Assembly (NCBI GenBank): GCA_031628995.1
Contig: JAVLUO010000009.1
Coordinates: forward strand, 1 to 64,000
From: Bacillota bacterium LX-D
GTDB lineage: Bacteria > Bacillota > DUOV01 > Zhaonellaceae
Direction: 5' to 3'
DNA length: 64,000 bases
Shown: one piece after another, positions 7,938-20,112 of the stretch
How positions within the stretch are numbered: position 1 is the stretch's first letter
Layout of the letters: every line of letters starts with the position of its first letter
Program-made: the position numbers and the translations under genes
The notes under the pieces: model-generated
Seen by the model: the letters and a program-made list of their open reading frames with translations, nothing else
Told to the model about the DNA's origin: nothing
The model's database searches: none

Positions 7938-8474
7938 AAATTATCTCTCCCTTGCATTACTGAACATAGATATATTTTCCGTTTTAGAAGAAAATTATAA
8001 CTTTTAAAACATCGTTATTGTCCCCGACAAAAAAAGTTCTTCAACGCCACACTCCTCAAAAAAGGGAAGAGGTGGAATATTTCTTTCTTCTATCCCCTCT
8101 ATCCCTTTATTCTATTGGCTTTAAAGCCCTTTTCTATTCTATTTTTCTATTCCCTTTTCGCCTGTTTACGGTAAAGAATTAGCGGAATTGGGGAGCGTAT
8201 TACACAAAAACATAGTTGCAGTTTTAAGAGGAATGGGTGAAGCAATAATTCTTATTATTCGCTTATGCAACCATAATATTACTACAATGTTTTTTAGCTC
8301 TATATAAAGCCCTATCTGCAGTTCTAATGAATTCTTTAATGGATGATCTATCAGATGAAATGGTACTTTCAAAAAATTAGCAGCCGAAGTTACAAATATA
8401 CTAAAAAATTAAATCAATTGAATTATAATACTCTTTAAAAGTAAAACTAATACTGTTGAAAGGTTGAGATATGT
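7938..8474. other. intergenic stretch with an unidentified coding remnant
   Basis: No intact gene is seen. About 8170-8310 on the plus strand reads GKELAELGSVLHKNIVAVLR and further residues before a TAA. About 8310-8380 continues in another frame as ALSAVLMNSLMDDLSDEM. These look like pieces of a decayed gene, but the family is not recognised. Confidence 0.3.
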
Positions 8475-8621
8475 ATGTCTTTAGGTGCAATATCGATTAT
8501 TATTCCTATACTTGTAATACTGCTTGCAGCATTGACAAAAAGGATTATTCCGTCCCTCACCATAGGAATTCTGGTCGGCGGGATATTGACCAAGGTCACT
8601 AAATTCCACTTTAATTCATAG
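8475..8621 (+). pseudogene. NhaC-type Na+/H+ antiporter, N-terminal remnant
   Basis: From ATG 8475 the frame reads MSLGAISIIIPILVILLAAL and TKRIIPSLTIGILVGGILTK, then stops after 48 codons. This matches the N-terminal hydrophobic start of NhaC-like antiporters. The rest of a roughly 450-codon gene is absent. Confidence 0.5.
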
Positions 8622-8690
8622 TTTATTGGCAAGTCAAAATCATTCTTTTTATTTTTTATCTTAACACTTGAACAACTTTTCATATATGTA

Positions 8691-8755
8691 TTGACATATA
8701 CAACTTTGCAACATATAATAAAAGCACAATATATGAACACTTACTCATACGTTCA
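8691..8755 (+). promoter_or_regulatory. cad promoter with candidate CadC operator
   Basis: TTGACA at 8691-8696, a 17-base spacer and TATAAT at 8714-8719 are near consensus. Downstream of the -10, TGAAC (8734-8738) and GTTCA (8751-8755) form an imperfect palindrome with 12 bases between. This is the position and style of ArsR/SmtB-family operators, so the encoded repressor probably binds here and is released by metal. Confidence 0.7.
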
Positions 8756-8783
8756 ATCTTTACATATGAAATGAGGTGATTTA

Positions 8784-9158
8784 ATGGCTGAATATAGAGA
8801 TGATTTTGATAGGTGTGACTGTGATGTAATACATGAAGATACAGTAAATATGGTTAAGGAGAAAATGCCTTTAGAAGAAAACCTTTATGATCTCGCAGAG
8901 TTATTTAAAGTCTTTGGCGATACTACCAGGATTAAATTACTTTGGGCTTTAGATGAAGCAGAAATGTGTGTTTGTGATTTAGCAGTTCTTCTGAACATGA
9001 CTCAATCTGCAATATCCCATCAGTTACGGGTATTAAAGCAGGCAAGGCTGGTTAAATACAGAAAGGATGGCAAGATTGTATTTTATTCGTTAGATGATGA
9101 ACACATAAAACAAATTTTCGACCAAGGTTTAACCCATATAAATGAATTAAAATATTGA
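8784..9158 (+). CDS. cadC: ArsR/SmtB-family metal sensor, CadC/CzrA-like
   Basis: A 124-residue winged-helix repressor. It has an N-terminal CDCD pair (residues 11-14), the alpha-3 metal box EMCVCDL, the recognition helix TQSAISHQLRVLK and a C-terminal helix with Asp-x-His-x10-His-x2-Glu (DEH...HINE). It thus has the residues of both the alpha-3N Cd/Pb site and the alpha-5 Zn site. It should repress its own operon and release DNA on Cd, Pb or Zn. GAGGTG precedes the ATG. The efflux ATPase gene follows directly. Confidence 0.88.
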   Translation: MAEYRDDFDRCDCDVIHEDTVNMVKEKMPLEENLYDLAELFKVFGDTTRIKLLWALDEAEMCVCDLAVLLNMTQSAISHQLRVLKQARLVKYRKDGKIVFYSLDDEHIKQIFDQGLTHINELKY

Positions 9159-9172
9159 AAGAAGGTGTTTTA

Positions 9173-11797
9173 GTGAGTGCAGTGGCTGCAAAGGAACTAA
9201 TATTAGATGGGCTTGATTGTGCAAATTGTGCCGCAAAAATAGAATCAAAGGTAAATGAAATTGATGGTGTAAATCAGGCTTCTATGAACTTTATAAATAA
9301 AACACTTACAATTGAAATAGGCAACAAGGATAGATTTGATGAAATTTTAAATGAGACTAAAAAAATTGTGAACAGGTTAGAGCCTAAAGTAAACATCAAA
9401 GAGAAAACCATATCAAAGTCATCAAAAAAAGTCCTGGTGCTTATGGGATTAGATTGTGCAAATTGTGCAGCTAAAATAGAAAGAGAAGTTCAAAACTTAA
9501 GTGGCGTAAAGACAGCTTCAGTTGATTTTGTTTCAAAGAAACTTTCAATCGAAACCTACAGCAAAAATGATTTAGAAGATATAATAAATGAAACCAAAAA
9601 GATTGTAAAAAGGATAGAACCTGATGTTAAGGTAATTGAAGCAGAAGAAAAAAAGCATCTTGCATCTGGTACTAACAAAATCTCAAAAAAGACATTCACA
9701 TTATCTGATTTGGATTGTGCAAACTGTGCTGCAAAGATGGAAAAAGGGGTAAGTGCAATAAAAGGTGTAAAGACAGCTACAGTTAATTTTGCAACAAAGA
9801 AACTTGAAATTGAAATTGACGATGGATATTGGGAAAAAGTAATTGATGAAGCTACAAAGATAGTTAAAAAAATAGAGCCTGATGTAAGTATTATTGAAGA
9901 TGCTAAAGAAAAGAGCAAGTCCTTAAAGGGTAAAGAAGAAGTTGAAGAATCCAATAAAAGTGAACTTTTAAGACTGGGTATAGGTGCAGCACTATTTGGG
10001 ATTGCAACTATATTTAATTTTTCATTCTGGGTAGAATTTGCAATATACTTTGTAAGTTATATTTTAGTTGGTGGGGAAGTTGTATTAAGGGCTATCAAAA
10101 ATATTACAAGAGGGCAGGTTTTTGATGAAAACTTCTTAATGACTATAGCAACAATAGGTGCATTTGCAGTAAAAGAGTTCCCAGAGGGCGTTGCAGTTAT
10201 GCTTTTCTACCAAGTAGGTGAATTCTTCCAAGGTATGGCTGTAAACCGTTCAAGAAAGTCAATTTCAGCTTTGATGGATATAAGACCTGACTTTGCAACT
10301 TTGCTTGTTGGGAATGAAGAAAAAAGGGTTGACCCTGATGATGTAGAGATTGGAGATAGAATTATTGTAAAGCCAGGTGAAAAGATTCCTCTTGATGGAA
10401 AGATACTTGAAGGGAAATCTATGGTAAACACATCTGCATTAACTGGGGAATCAGTACCAAGGGAAGTTGAAGTTGAAGATGATGTGCTGGCAGGCTTCAT
10501 CAATACAAATGGTGTTTTAACAATTGAAGTTACAAAGGAATTTGGAGAATCAACAGTAGCTAAAATATTGGATTTAGTACAGAATGCTACAAGCAAAAAA
10601 GCACCAACTGAAAACTTTATAACTAAATTTGCAAGGTATTATACACCCATTGTAGTTTTTATAGCCCTTGCACTTGCAGTAATCCCCCCACTTATAATTC
10701 CTGGGGCTACATTTTCAAACTGGATATATAGATCACTTGTATTTTTAGTTGTATCTTGTCCTTGTGCATTAGTTATTTCAATACCACTTGGCTTCTTTGG
10801 TGGAATTGGTGGTGCATCAAAGAATGGTATTTTAGTTAAGGGAAGTAACTATTTAGAAGCTTTAAATAGTGTTGATACAGTTGTATTTGATAAAACAGGA
10901 ACTCTTACCAAGGGTGTATTTAAAGTTACAAAGTTAAGTCCTAAAGAGGAGATTAGTTCTGATGAATTACTAAAATACGCAGCATTTGCAGAAAGCTATT
11001 CAAATCATCCTATTGCAACTTCTATCTTAAATGAATATAACAAGGAAGTTAATAAGGATGAAATTAGTGATTATGAAGAAATATCAGGCCACGGTATTAG
11101 GGTCAAAGTTGATGGCAAAGAGATTCTCGCAGGTAACATTAAACTTATGGTTAAAGAGAACATAGATTATGATAAAGTTGATGAAGTGGGAACAGTAGTC
11201 CATGTTGCTATAGATAAGAAATATGCAGGTTATATAGTTATTTCAGATGAAGTAAAAGAGGATTCAAAGGATGCGATTTTAGGTCTCAAGGGAATAGGGA
11301 TTAAAAAGACCGTTATGCTTACAGGTGATAACAAACAGGTTGGAGAAAAGGTAGCAAAAGAATTAGGATTAGATGAAATATATGCAGAACTTCTGCCAAA
11401 CCAGAAGGTTGAAAAATTAGAGATGTTAGATAAGCAAAAATCTCCAAAAGGTAAACTCGTATTTGTAGGTGACGGTATAAATGATGCTCCTGTACTTGCA
11501 AGAGCAGATATTGGTATTGCAATGGGTGGTCTTGGTTCTGATGCTGCAATTGAAGCTGCTGACGTGGTTATTATGACAGATGAACCTTCAAAGATAGTAA
11601 GTGCAATTAAGATTGCTAAAAGGACAAGAAAAATCGTATGGCAAAACATAATATTTGCTTTAGTAGTTAAAGCTATTGTTCTTCTTCTTGGTGCAGGAGG
11701 TATTGCAACGATGTGGGAAGCGGTATTTGCAGATGTAGGAGTATCAGTAATTGCGGTACTAAATGCAATGAGGGTCATGAAGGTCGATAACTTATAA
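9173..11797 (+). CDS. cadA: Cd2+/Zn2+/Pb2+-exporting P1B-type ATPase with three metal-binding domains
   Basis: An 874-residue heavy-metal ATPase. Three tandem HMA domains, each with LDCANCAAK (about residues 10, 88 and 178), precede eight expected membrane segments with the SCPCAL ion site, the DKTGTLTKG phosphorylation site, the SNHPIA motif and GDGINDAP. It exports divalent soft metals. Three N-terminal HMA domains are more than the one or two usual in CadA. GTG 9173 is preferred with GAAGGTG upstream; a TTG at 9155 would overlap cadC. It lies in one operon with cadC. Codon use is strongly A/T-biased. Confidence 0.92.
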   Translation: MSAVAAKELILDGLDCANCAAKIESKVNEIDGVNQASMNFINKTLTIEIGNKDRFDEILNETKKIVNRLEPKVNIKEKTISKSSKKVLVLMGLDCANCAAKIEREVQNLSGVKTASVDFVSKKLSIETYSKNDLEDIINETKKIVKRIEPDVKVIEAEEKKHLASGTNKISKKTFTLSDLDCANCAAKMEKGVSAIKGVKTATVNFATKKLEIEIDDGYWEKVIDEATKIVKKIEPDVSIIEDAKEKSKSLKGKEEVEESNKSELLRLGIGAALFGIATIFNFSFWVEFAIYFVSYILVGGEVVLRAIKNITRGQVFDENFLMTIATIGAFAVKEFPEGVAVMLFYQVGEFFQGMAVNRSRKSISALMDIRPDFATLLVGNEEKRVDPDDVEIGDRIIVKPGEKIPLDGKILEGKSMVNTSALTGESVPREVEVEDDVLAGFINTNGVLTIEVTKEFGESTVAKILDLVQNATSKKAPTENFITKFARYYTPIVVFIALALAVIPPLIIPGATFSNWIYRSLVFLVVSCPCALVISIPLGFFGGIGGASKNGILVKGSNYLEALNSVDTVVFDKTGTLTKGVFKVTKLSPKEEISSDELLKYAAFAESYSNHPIATSILNEYNKEVNKDEISDYEEISGHGIRVKVDGKEILAGNIKLMVKENIDYDKVDEVGTVVHVAIDKKYAGYIVISDEVKEDSKDAILGLKGIGIKKTVMLTGDNKQVGEKVAKELGLDEIYAELLPNQKVEKLEMLDKQKSPKGKLVFVGDGINDAPVLARADIGIAMGGLGSDAAIEAADVVIMTDEPSKIVSAIKIAKRTRKIVWQNIIFALVVKAIVLLLGAGGIATMWEAVFADVGVSVIAVLNAMRVMKVDNL

Positions 11798-11851
11798 ATC
11801 TGGTGTGCAGTCCCTTTGGGCTGCATACTTTTATATAAGGGGGTTTGGTAT

Positions 11852-12070
11852 ATGCAGCTTACAAATTATATATCTCTTATACTGCTTATATTGTTTCTTG
11901 TGTCATACTTTTTAAAACTTGCCATGCTATATAAAAATTATAAGATAAAGGCAAATGTTTTAGGAAGGCGGGAAAAGATACCGAGGTATTCGGGAAGGAA
12001 TATATTGAATATAAGCAGAGAATGTAAAGAGTTTATCGCTTTATTATCCGAGGATAGGCAGAAAAAATAG
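11852..12070 (+). pseudogene. isoprenylcysteine methyltransferase-like membrane protein, truncated
   Basis: From ATG 11852 (AAGGGGG upstream) about 45 residues read like the N-terminus of ICMT-family membrane methyltransferases: two hydrophobic segments and then YKIKANVLGRREK. The remaining residues (about 27) look unrelated, and the frame stops at 12070. The family is about 180-200 residues long, so the catalytic part is missing. A short functional product cannot be excluded. Confidence 0.5.
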
Positions 12071-12165
12071 CCACGAAACCAATCCATGGCTATCCTCGTT
12101 ACTTGCTAGACGCTCAGGTTGCTCTCCAGCAGTTGCCTTATCCTCCTAGCAGGTAATGAATATAT
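12063..12165. other. compact structured intergenic element of unknown role
   Basis: Two nested hairpins lie side by side. ATAGCCA (12068-12074) pairs with TGGCTAT, and on the minus strand this is followed by a T run like a terminator. TTACTTGCTAG then pairs (one wobble) with CTAGCAGGTAA around an inner TTGCT/AGCAG stem. No reading frame is convincing. It could be an RNA element or the end structure of a lost transposon. Confidence 0.35.
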
Positions 12166-12250
12166 TACCCAAAAGCTGGAAAACTAATACAAATTAGATT
12201 CAAAATATTTAAACGGAAAAATCAAATACACAAAATAATTGATATGCCTC

Positions 12251-12688
12251 CCAAAAAAACTCGTATCAAAAATAAAATAAAGTTGTTTCACAAAGCTCCT
12301 TGTAAGCCGCTTAAAATCAATGTTTGTTATTATCTGTTATTTATCCTCTATTTTCCCATCCAGCCCTTTTTCCTTGCTTCTTGAATCATTTTGACTAAAA
12401 AATTGAGGCAAAAAACAAAATAAAGTTGTGTCGTCGGGGCAGGGTTAAGGGGGAAAGGATTAGAGAGAGATGGTCTCTTTTTTTCTCTCCTCTTTTTCTT
12501 TCTCTTAAACCCTCAAAACCTTGATTTATAAGCATTACACCTTTATTCCTTACTCCTTCTTTCCTTATCCCTAGAACAAAAAAATCATGCCCAGAAGGCA
12601 GTCTCTCATACCCTCTGACCATGATTCTGTGATACAACTTTATTTTTTGTGACATAAGTTTATTTTCTGTGACACGGGTTTTTTTGGG
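12251..12688. mobile_element. internally deleted insertion-sequence remnant with three 20-bp iterons
   Basis: The right end carries three contiguous 20-base iterons at 12628-12647, 12648-12667 and 12668-12687, each beginning TGTGA (for example TGTGACATAAGTTTATTTTC). The left end at 12251-12292 is the inverse: CCAAAAAAACTCGTATCA followed by an AAAGTTGTTTCACA copy. A further ATAAAGTTGTGTCG lies near 12420. No transposase is left. The reading frame at 12395-12703 is not protein-like. Multiple sub-terminal repeats recall IS21-family ends. Confidence 0.55.
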
Positions 12689-12707
12689 GAATACAATTGA
12701 CACTCCC

Positions 12708-13310
12708 TTAATCTAATTCACGCCTGCCTTCGAAAGCTCTAGCTAAGGTCATTTCATCTGCATATTCCAGTTCACCGCCTACGGGTAAACCATGAGCGAT
12801 ACGTGTAACCTTAACCCCTAAAGGTTTAAGAAGCCTTCCCAGGTACATAGCTGTAGCTTCACCTTCAATATTAGGGTTAGTCGCCAAGACTACCTCAGTT
12901 ATGGCCGAGTTTTCCAGACGCTGCAAAAGTTCTTTGACGCTTAGGTTTTCAGGACCTATTCCTTCCATAGGAGAAATTGCCCCGTGCAAAACATGATATT
13001 GGCCTTTATACTCTCTAGTTTTTTCTAACGCCAATACGTCTTTAGGTTCTTCTACTACACAAAGAACTGATTTATCTCTATGATCGTCATTACAAATTCG
13101 ACAAGGGTCAATATCAGTTAAATTGCAACAAATAGAACATTGTTTTATTTTGTTTTTGGACTCTAGAAGTGCATCTGCCAGCTCTTTTACTTCTCCTGCC
13201 TCCATATGTAAAATATGAAATGCCAGCCTTTGGGCTGTTTTAGGCCCAATCCCAGGCAGCTTGCTAAGCTGAGCAATTAAATTGGACACAGGTTGAGCAT
13301 AATAAAGCAT
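12708..13310 (-). CDS. recR: recombination mediator RecR
   Basis: A 200-residue protein of exactly the usual length. It has an N-terminal helix-hairpin-helix ([20 protein letters not shown]), a four-Cys zinc finger ([16 protein letters not shown]), a Toprim domain ([12 protein letters not shown]) and the C-terminal [16 protein letters not shown]. RecR works with RecF/RecO to load RecA at gaps. It is 12 bases after yaaK, at the end of the dnaX operon. The usual next genes (yaaL, bofA) are displaced by the metal island, which begins within 20 bases of its stop. Confidence 0.97.
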   Translation of the reverse strand: MLYYAQPVSNLIAQLSKLPGIGPKTAQRLAFHILHMEAGEVKELADALLESKNKIKQCSICCNLTDIDPCRICNDDHRDKSVLCVVEEPKDVLALEKTREYKGQYHVLHGAISPMEGIGPENLSVKELLQRLENSAITEVVLATNPNIEGEATAMYLGRLLKPLGVKVTRIAHGLPVGGELEYADEMTLARAFEGRRELD

Positions 13311-13322
13311 TTAAGTCAACTC

Positions 13323-13640
13323 CTAAAAAAGGCCTGGCATTTTTAAACCACCAGTAATTTTCTGCATTTCTCCTGCCACCATTTCTTGTGATTTTCTCAG
13401 GGCTTCATTAACAGCTGCTATCACAAGATCTTCTAACATTTCAACATCTTCAGGGTCTACTGCTTCCGGTTTAATGGTCAATTTAGTTATTTCTTGTTTA
13501 CCGTTAGCAGTTACTTGAACCATGCCGCCTCCGCTAGTTGCTTCCACAAGTTTGTTGCCAAGTTCCTCTTGCAGTTTAGCCATGTCGGCTTGCATTTTTT
13601 GCGCTTGTTTCATCATTTTGTTCATATTACCAAAACCCAT
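13323..13640 (-). CDS. yaaK: YbaB/EbfC-family nucleoid-associated protein
   Basis: A 105-residue DNA-binding protein of the YbaB/EbfC family, with the Met-rich MNKMMKQAQKMQADM start and a VTANGKQEI core. It forms dimers and coats the nucleoid. TAGGAGG precedes the ATG. It lies between dnaX (17 bases upstream) and recR (12 bases downstream), the near-universal bacterial order. Confidence 0.95.
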   Translation of the reverse strand: MGFGNMNKMMKQAQKMQADMAKLQEELGNKLVEATSGGGMVQVTANGKQEITKLTIKPEAVDPEDVEMLEDLVIAAVNEALRKSQEMVAGEMQKITGGLKMPGLF

Positions 13641-13657
13641 TCTAAATTCCTCCTAAC

Positions 13658-15268
13658 TTATTCTAATTCTACAATGTCTCCGCCAAAAATTTCACAGGCC
13701 TTAAGATACAATTCGTCTTCCTTAGGGTCATTCTTCTGCTCGGCAGATTGATTAGTTTTTAGCTGAAATTCAAGAGCTATTTTGCATCCTAAAACTTGTT
13801 CTATAACCTGTTCCATTACCTTTTTATTCTCTGGTTGTTCACTTCTTTCCTTATGGAATTTATGTTCTTCTCTATACTGTAAAACTAGCTTACCAGCTCT
13901 AATTTCTATGGGTTTCCCTTCAATAAAGAAAGCGTAAGCTACAATTTTAACTTTACGCAAAGCATCTAATATTTCCTGCCATTTAGCTGTAACTTTTTCC
14001 AAACTAAGATTGGAGGTTGAGTCTTGAGCTATGCTTTCTTTTGTTTCTTCTGCCCCAGGTACTTCTGGCAATGGGAATGTAGGTGAAATTGCCTTGGCCT
14101 TTGGAGCAACTGTTTTTGCTGAAGTACTTGTTGACGCTGCCTTTTTTTTAGGAACTAAAACTTCATCCTTATTTTCTTCCGGCAGTACCTCTATAGCTTT
14201 TAATAAACTGATTTCCAGCAGTATTTGACCTTGGGTGCTCCATTTAATTTCATTTTCAGCAGCTGCCAGTACCTTAATCATAGCCAGTAATTTGTCTTTG
14301 CCAAAACTACTGCTTTGCTTTTTAAGCCTGGGTAAAGTTTCATTGGCAACAATAATTAAATCCTCGACACCTTGTCCCAATTGCAATAATAACAGGTTTC
14401 TTAAATGTAAAAGTAAATCAGCTATTAGTTGACGTACTTCTTTGCCGGTTTTTAATGCCTCATAAAGCATAGTCAAACATTTGGCAGTATGACCGGCAGC
14501 CATAGCATCAACTAATTCAAGCAAATATTCATCGCTGACTAAACCAGCAATTTGGGCAACCTGCTCTGTAATGATTTTGGCTGTTCCCATAGACATGCAC
14601 TGATCCAGCAAGCTTACGGCATCCCGCATTCCTCCGGAAGCAGTTTTGGCAATTAAAAATAGTGCCGATTCATCAGCCTCTACCTGGTGAAATTCAGTAA
14701 TTTCTTTTAACCGTTTAGCAATTTGTTCCAAGGGTATTCTGTGAAAATCAAAACGCTGGCATCTCGAAAGAATAGTTAATGGTATTTTATGAGGCTCTGT
14801 TGTAGCTAATATAAATACTACATGAGCCGGAGGTTCTTCCAAGGTTTTAAGTAAAGCGTTAAATGCTTCCATGGTTAACATATGTACTTCATCAATGATA
14901 TATACTTTATAACGGCTTTCTACTGGGCTTAGTTTGATATTTTCCCGCAAATCACGAATTTCGTCTATCCCTCGGTTGGAGGCAGCATCTATTTCTAAAA
15001 TATCTAATGCCTGTCCCTGGTTAATTCTCTGACAACTGGCACACTGGTTGCAAGGCTCCCCATTTTGATTATCCAAACAATTAATTGCTTTTGCTAAAAT
15101 TTTAGCCATACTGGTTTTGCCCGTACCCCTTGGCCCGCAAAACAAATAGGCATGACTAATCCGTTGTAACTCTAAAGCATGCTGCAATGTTTGCACCACG
15201 TGTTCTTGTCCTACAACCTGTTTAAAATCCATCGGTCGCCATTGGCGGTACAGCGCTATATAACTCAT
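13658..15268 (-). CDS. dnaX: DNA polymerase III subunits gamma and tau
   Basis: A 536-residue clamp-loader ATPase. It has Walker A GPRGTGKT (about 45-52), a zinc module (CLDNQNGEPCNQCASC), DEVH as Walker B, the sensor-1 LATTEPHK and SRC motif, then a lid domain. A less conserved tau-like region (about residues 370-536) follows. The middle linker is rich in Lys, Ala and Thr. The gene is shorter than E. coli dnaX, as is common in Bacillota. Transcription continues into yaaK and recR. SRP RNA and tRNA-Ser lie just upstream on the same strand. Confidence 0.96.
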   Translation of the reverse strand: MSYIALYRQWRPMDFKQVVGQEHVVQTLQHALELQRISHAYLFCGPRGTGKTSMAKILAKAINCLDNQNGEPCNQCASCQRINQGQALDILEIDAASNRGIDEIRDLRENIKLSPVESRYKVYIIDEVHMLTMEAFNALLKTLEEPPAHVVFILATTEPHKIPLTILSRCQRFDFHRIPLEQIAKRLKEITEFHQVEADESALFLIAKTASGGMRDAVSLLDQCMSMGTAKIITEQVAQIAGLVSDEYLLELVDAMAAGHTAKCLTMLYEALKTGKEVRQLIADLLLHLRNLLLLQLGQGVEDLIIVANETLPRLKKQSSSFGKDKLLAMIKVLAAAENEIKWSTQGQILLEISLLKAIEVLPEENKDEVLVPKKKAASTSTSAKTVAPKAKAISPTFPLPEVPGAEETKESIAQDSTSNLSLEKVTAKWQEILDALRKVKIVAYAFFIEGKPIEIRAGKLVLQYREEHKFHKERSEQPENKKVMEQVIEQVLGCKIALEFQLKTNQSAEQKNDPKEDELYLKACEIFGGDIVELE

Positions 15269-15348
15269 TTTTTAATGCACCTCAAAAAAAGACTTTTAAA
15301 ATTATTCTCCACAAATGTAGTATTTCCTTTCGAAATTACGTAAAACAA

Positions 15349-15375
15349 AAAGGCACCTTTGCGGAGCCTCCTTAA
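15349..15375 (-). terminator. terminator of the SRP RNA gene
   Basis: AGGCTCC-GCAAA-GGTGCCT with one mismatch, followed on the minus strand by TTTTTGTTTT. It lies 30 bases past the 3' end of the SRP RNA. Confidence 0.75.
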
Positions 15376-15402
15376 AACGTATTTTACTTATTTTATTTAA
15401 TT

Positions 15403-15675
15403 AAAGCCGTGCACCCACCTTTGAATTGCGTTTCCGAGCGTTACCAATGCAGTTAACTCCAATCAGGCAATCCTACGGCACACGAAAATGGTCACTTACC
15501 GCTGCTTCCTTCCGGACCTGACGGGGTTCATGAGTTCCCGTTGCGCAGGACCCAATCCTCATTGCCACTTACATTAGCCAGACCCCACAAATCACAACCC
15601 TGCAGTGGGAGTTCAATCCCGCTATAGCGGATTGCGGGTTTAGGGCACCGCTACCTCCCCATCTAGCACGGCAAA
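15403..15675 (-). ncRNA. ffs: signal recognition particle RNA, large Bacillota type
   Basis: The minus strand contains the SRP S-domain core with GGTCCGGAAGGAAGCAGC (tetraloop and asymmetric loop bound by Ffh) and the flanking GGGTCCTGCGCAACGGGAA. The 5' (GCCGTGCTAG...GGGGAGGTAGCGGTGCCCT) and 3' (GTAACGCTCGG...GGGTGCACGGC) ends pair as the Alu domain. It is about 270 nt, the long form known from Bacillus. It lies between dnaX and tRNA-Ser, its usual place. End positions are approximate. Confidence 0.93.
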
Positions 15676-15685
15676 CTTATAAAAA

Positions 15686-15780
15686 TGGCGGAGAGAGAGG
15701 GATTCGAACCCTCGAGACGAGTTAAAGCCCGTCTACTCGCTTTCCAGGCGAGCGCCTTCGACCAACTCAGCCATCTCTCC
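15686..15780 (-). tRNA. tRNA-Ser (anticodon GGA)
   Basis: A complete class II cloverleaf with a 7-bp acceptor stem (GGAGAGA/TCTCTCC), anticodon arm CTCGC-CTGGAAA-GCGAG giving GGA, a long variable arm, the T-loop GGGTTCGAATCCC and encoded CCA. It lies just upstream of the SRP RNA. Confidence 0.97.
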
Positions 15781-15940
15781 GCGTTGTTCTACTTATAAGA
15801 TAATAGCAGATATTTTACCTTAAAGCTAGTAGTATATTTTCCTAACTAGTCTTAAAGTTTGTTTCCGACAATATAGAATTATATCTTATCTTTTAGCCCT
15901 TGTCAACCTTAGGATAAAATTAACAATATTTAATTAAAAA

Positions 15941-15972
15941 ACAAAGGCAAGGAGTTTTATCCCTGCCTTTGG
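15941..15972 (-). terminator. terminator of nifJ
   Basis: CAAAGGCAGGGA pairs with the CCTTGCCTTTG side around a short loop, followed on the minus strand by TTTTTTAATT. It is about 10 bases after the nifJ stop. Confidence 0.8.
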
Positions 15973-15981
15973 AAAAAATTA

Positions 15982-19521
<3,540 letters not shown>

Positions 19522-19698
19522 TTACACTCCTTCTCCAAAATATCTATACAATTTGCCTCTTAATCTTTTTTGCTATTTTTTTAGGTTAAAAAAAGTATAT
19601 TAGGCAAAAAGCTATTAAAAATTATTATATGGAACTTTAATTAATTTGACAATACTATGCCCATGCTGTTGGAACAGTTATACAGCATACAAAAAACG

Positions 19699-20085
19699 TT
19701 ATTTAGACAATGTATTGCCAATTACAAGTCCTAACCAGACAGCTAGCAAACCAATAAGTAAACTTCCCCCTATATTTAATAGAGCTGTTTTGAATTCTCC
19801 ATGTCGCAGTATATTAAGTGTTTCTAAACTAAAAGTTGAAAAAGTAGTCAGGGCCCCAATTAAACCAACGGAAATAAAGATCCTTAAGTTAGGGCTAATT
19901 AATGCTTTTTCAACTCCCAGAGCTTGAACCAAACCAATAATCAAACAGCCTAGCATATTAACAGTAAAGGTTCCCCAGGGAAAAATGGAATTACCTCGGG
20001 AATCAATCAGGTTAGAAAGATAGTATCTGCTTACGGCACCTATACTTCCTCCTAAAGCAACATATAAATAAACTAAACTTTTCAC
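19699..20085 (-). CDS. crcB: fluoride exporter CrcB/Fluc
   Basis: A 128-residue, four-helix membrane protein of the CrcB/Fluc family. It has the N-terminal GGSIGAVSRYYLS, WGTFTVNMLGC and the GLIGALTTFSTFS stretch, whose Phe residues line the fluoride pore. GTG 20085 is preferred, with GGGAG 8 bases before it; an earlier GTG at 20094 is too close to that site. No fluoride riboswitch is seen upstream. It follows a short open frame and clpB on the same strand. Family members work as dual-topology homodimers or as pairs; only one copy is in this window. Confidence 0.93.
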   Translation of the reverse strand: MKSLVYLYVALGGSIGAVSRYYLSNLIDSRGNSIFPWGTFTVNMLGCLIIGLVQALGVEKALISPNLRIFISVGLIGALTTFSTFSLETLNILRHGEFKTALLNIGGSLLIGLLAVWLGLVIGNTLSK

Positions 20086-20112
20086 AAAAATCACTCCCAG
20101 GCGCTATGTTAA

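Noticed and set aside
9556-11826. Long minus-strand frames opposite cadA
   Set aside because: They are shadows of the strongly biased cadA codons: Ser/Ile/Phe-rich low-complexity products without ribosome sites.
12395-12703. A 102-residue minus-strand frame between the IS remnant and recR
   Set aside because: It runs through the tandem iterons and T-rich repeats and reads as low-complexity sequence without a ribosome site.
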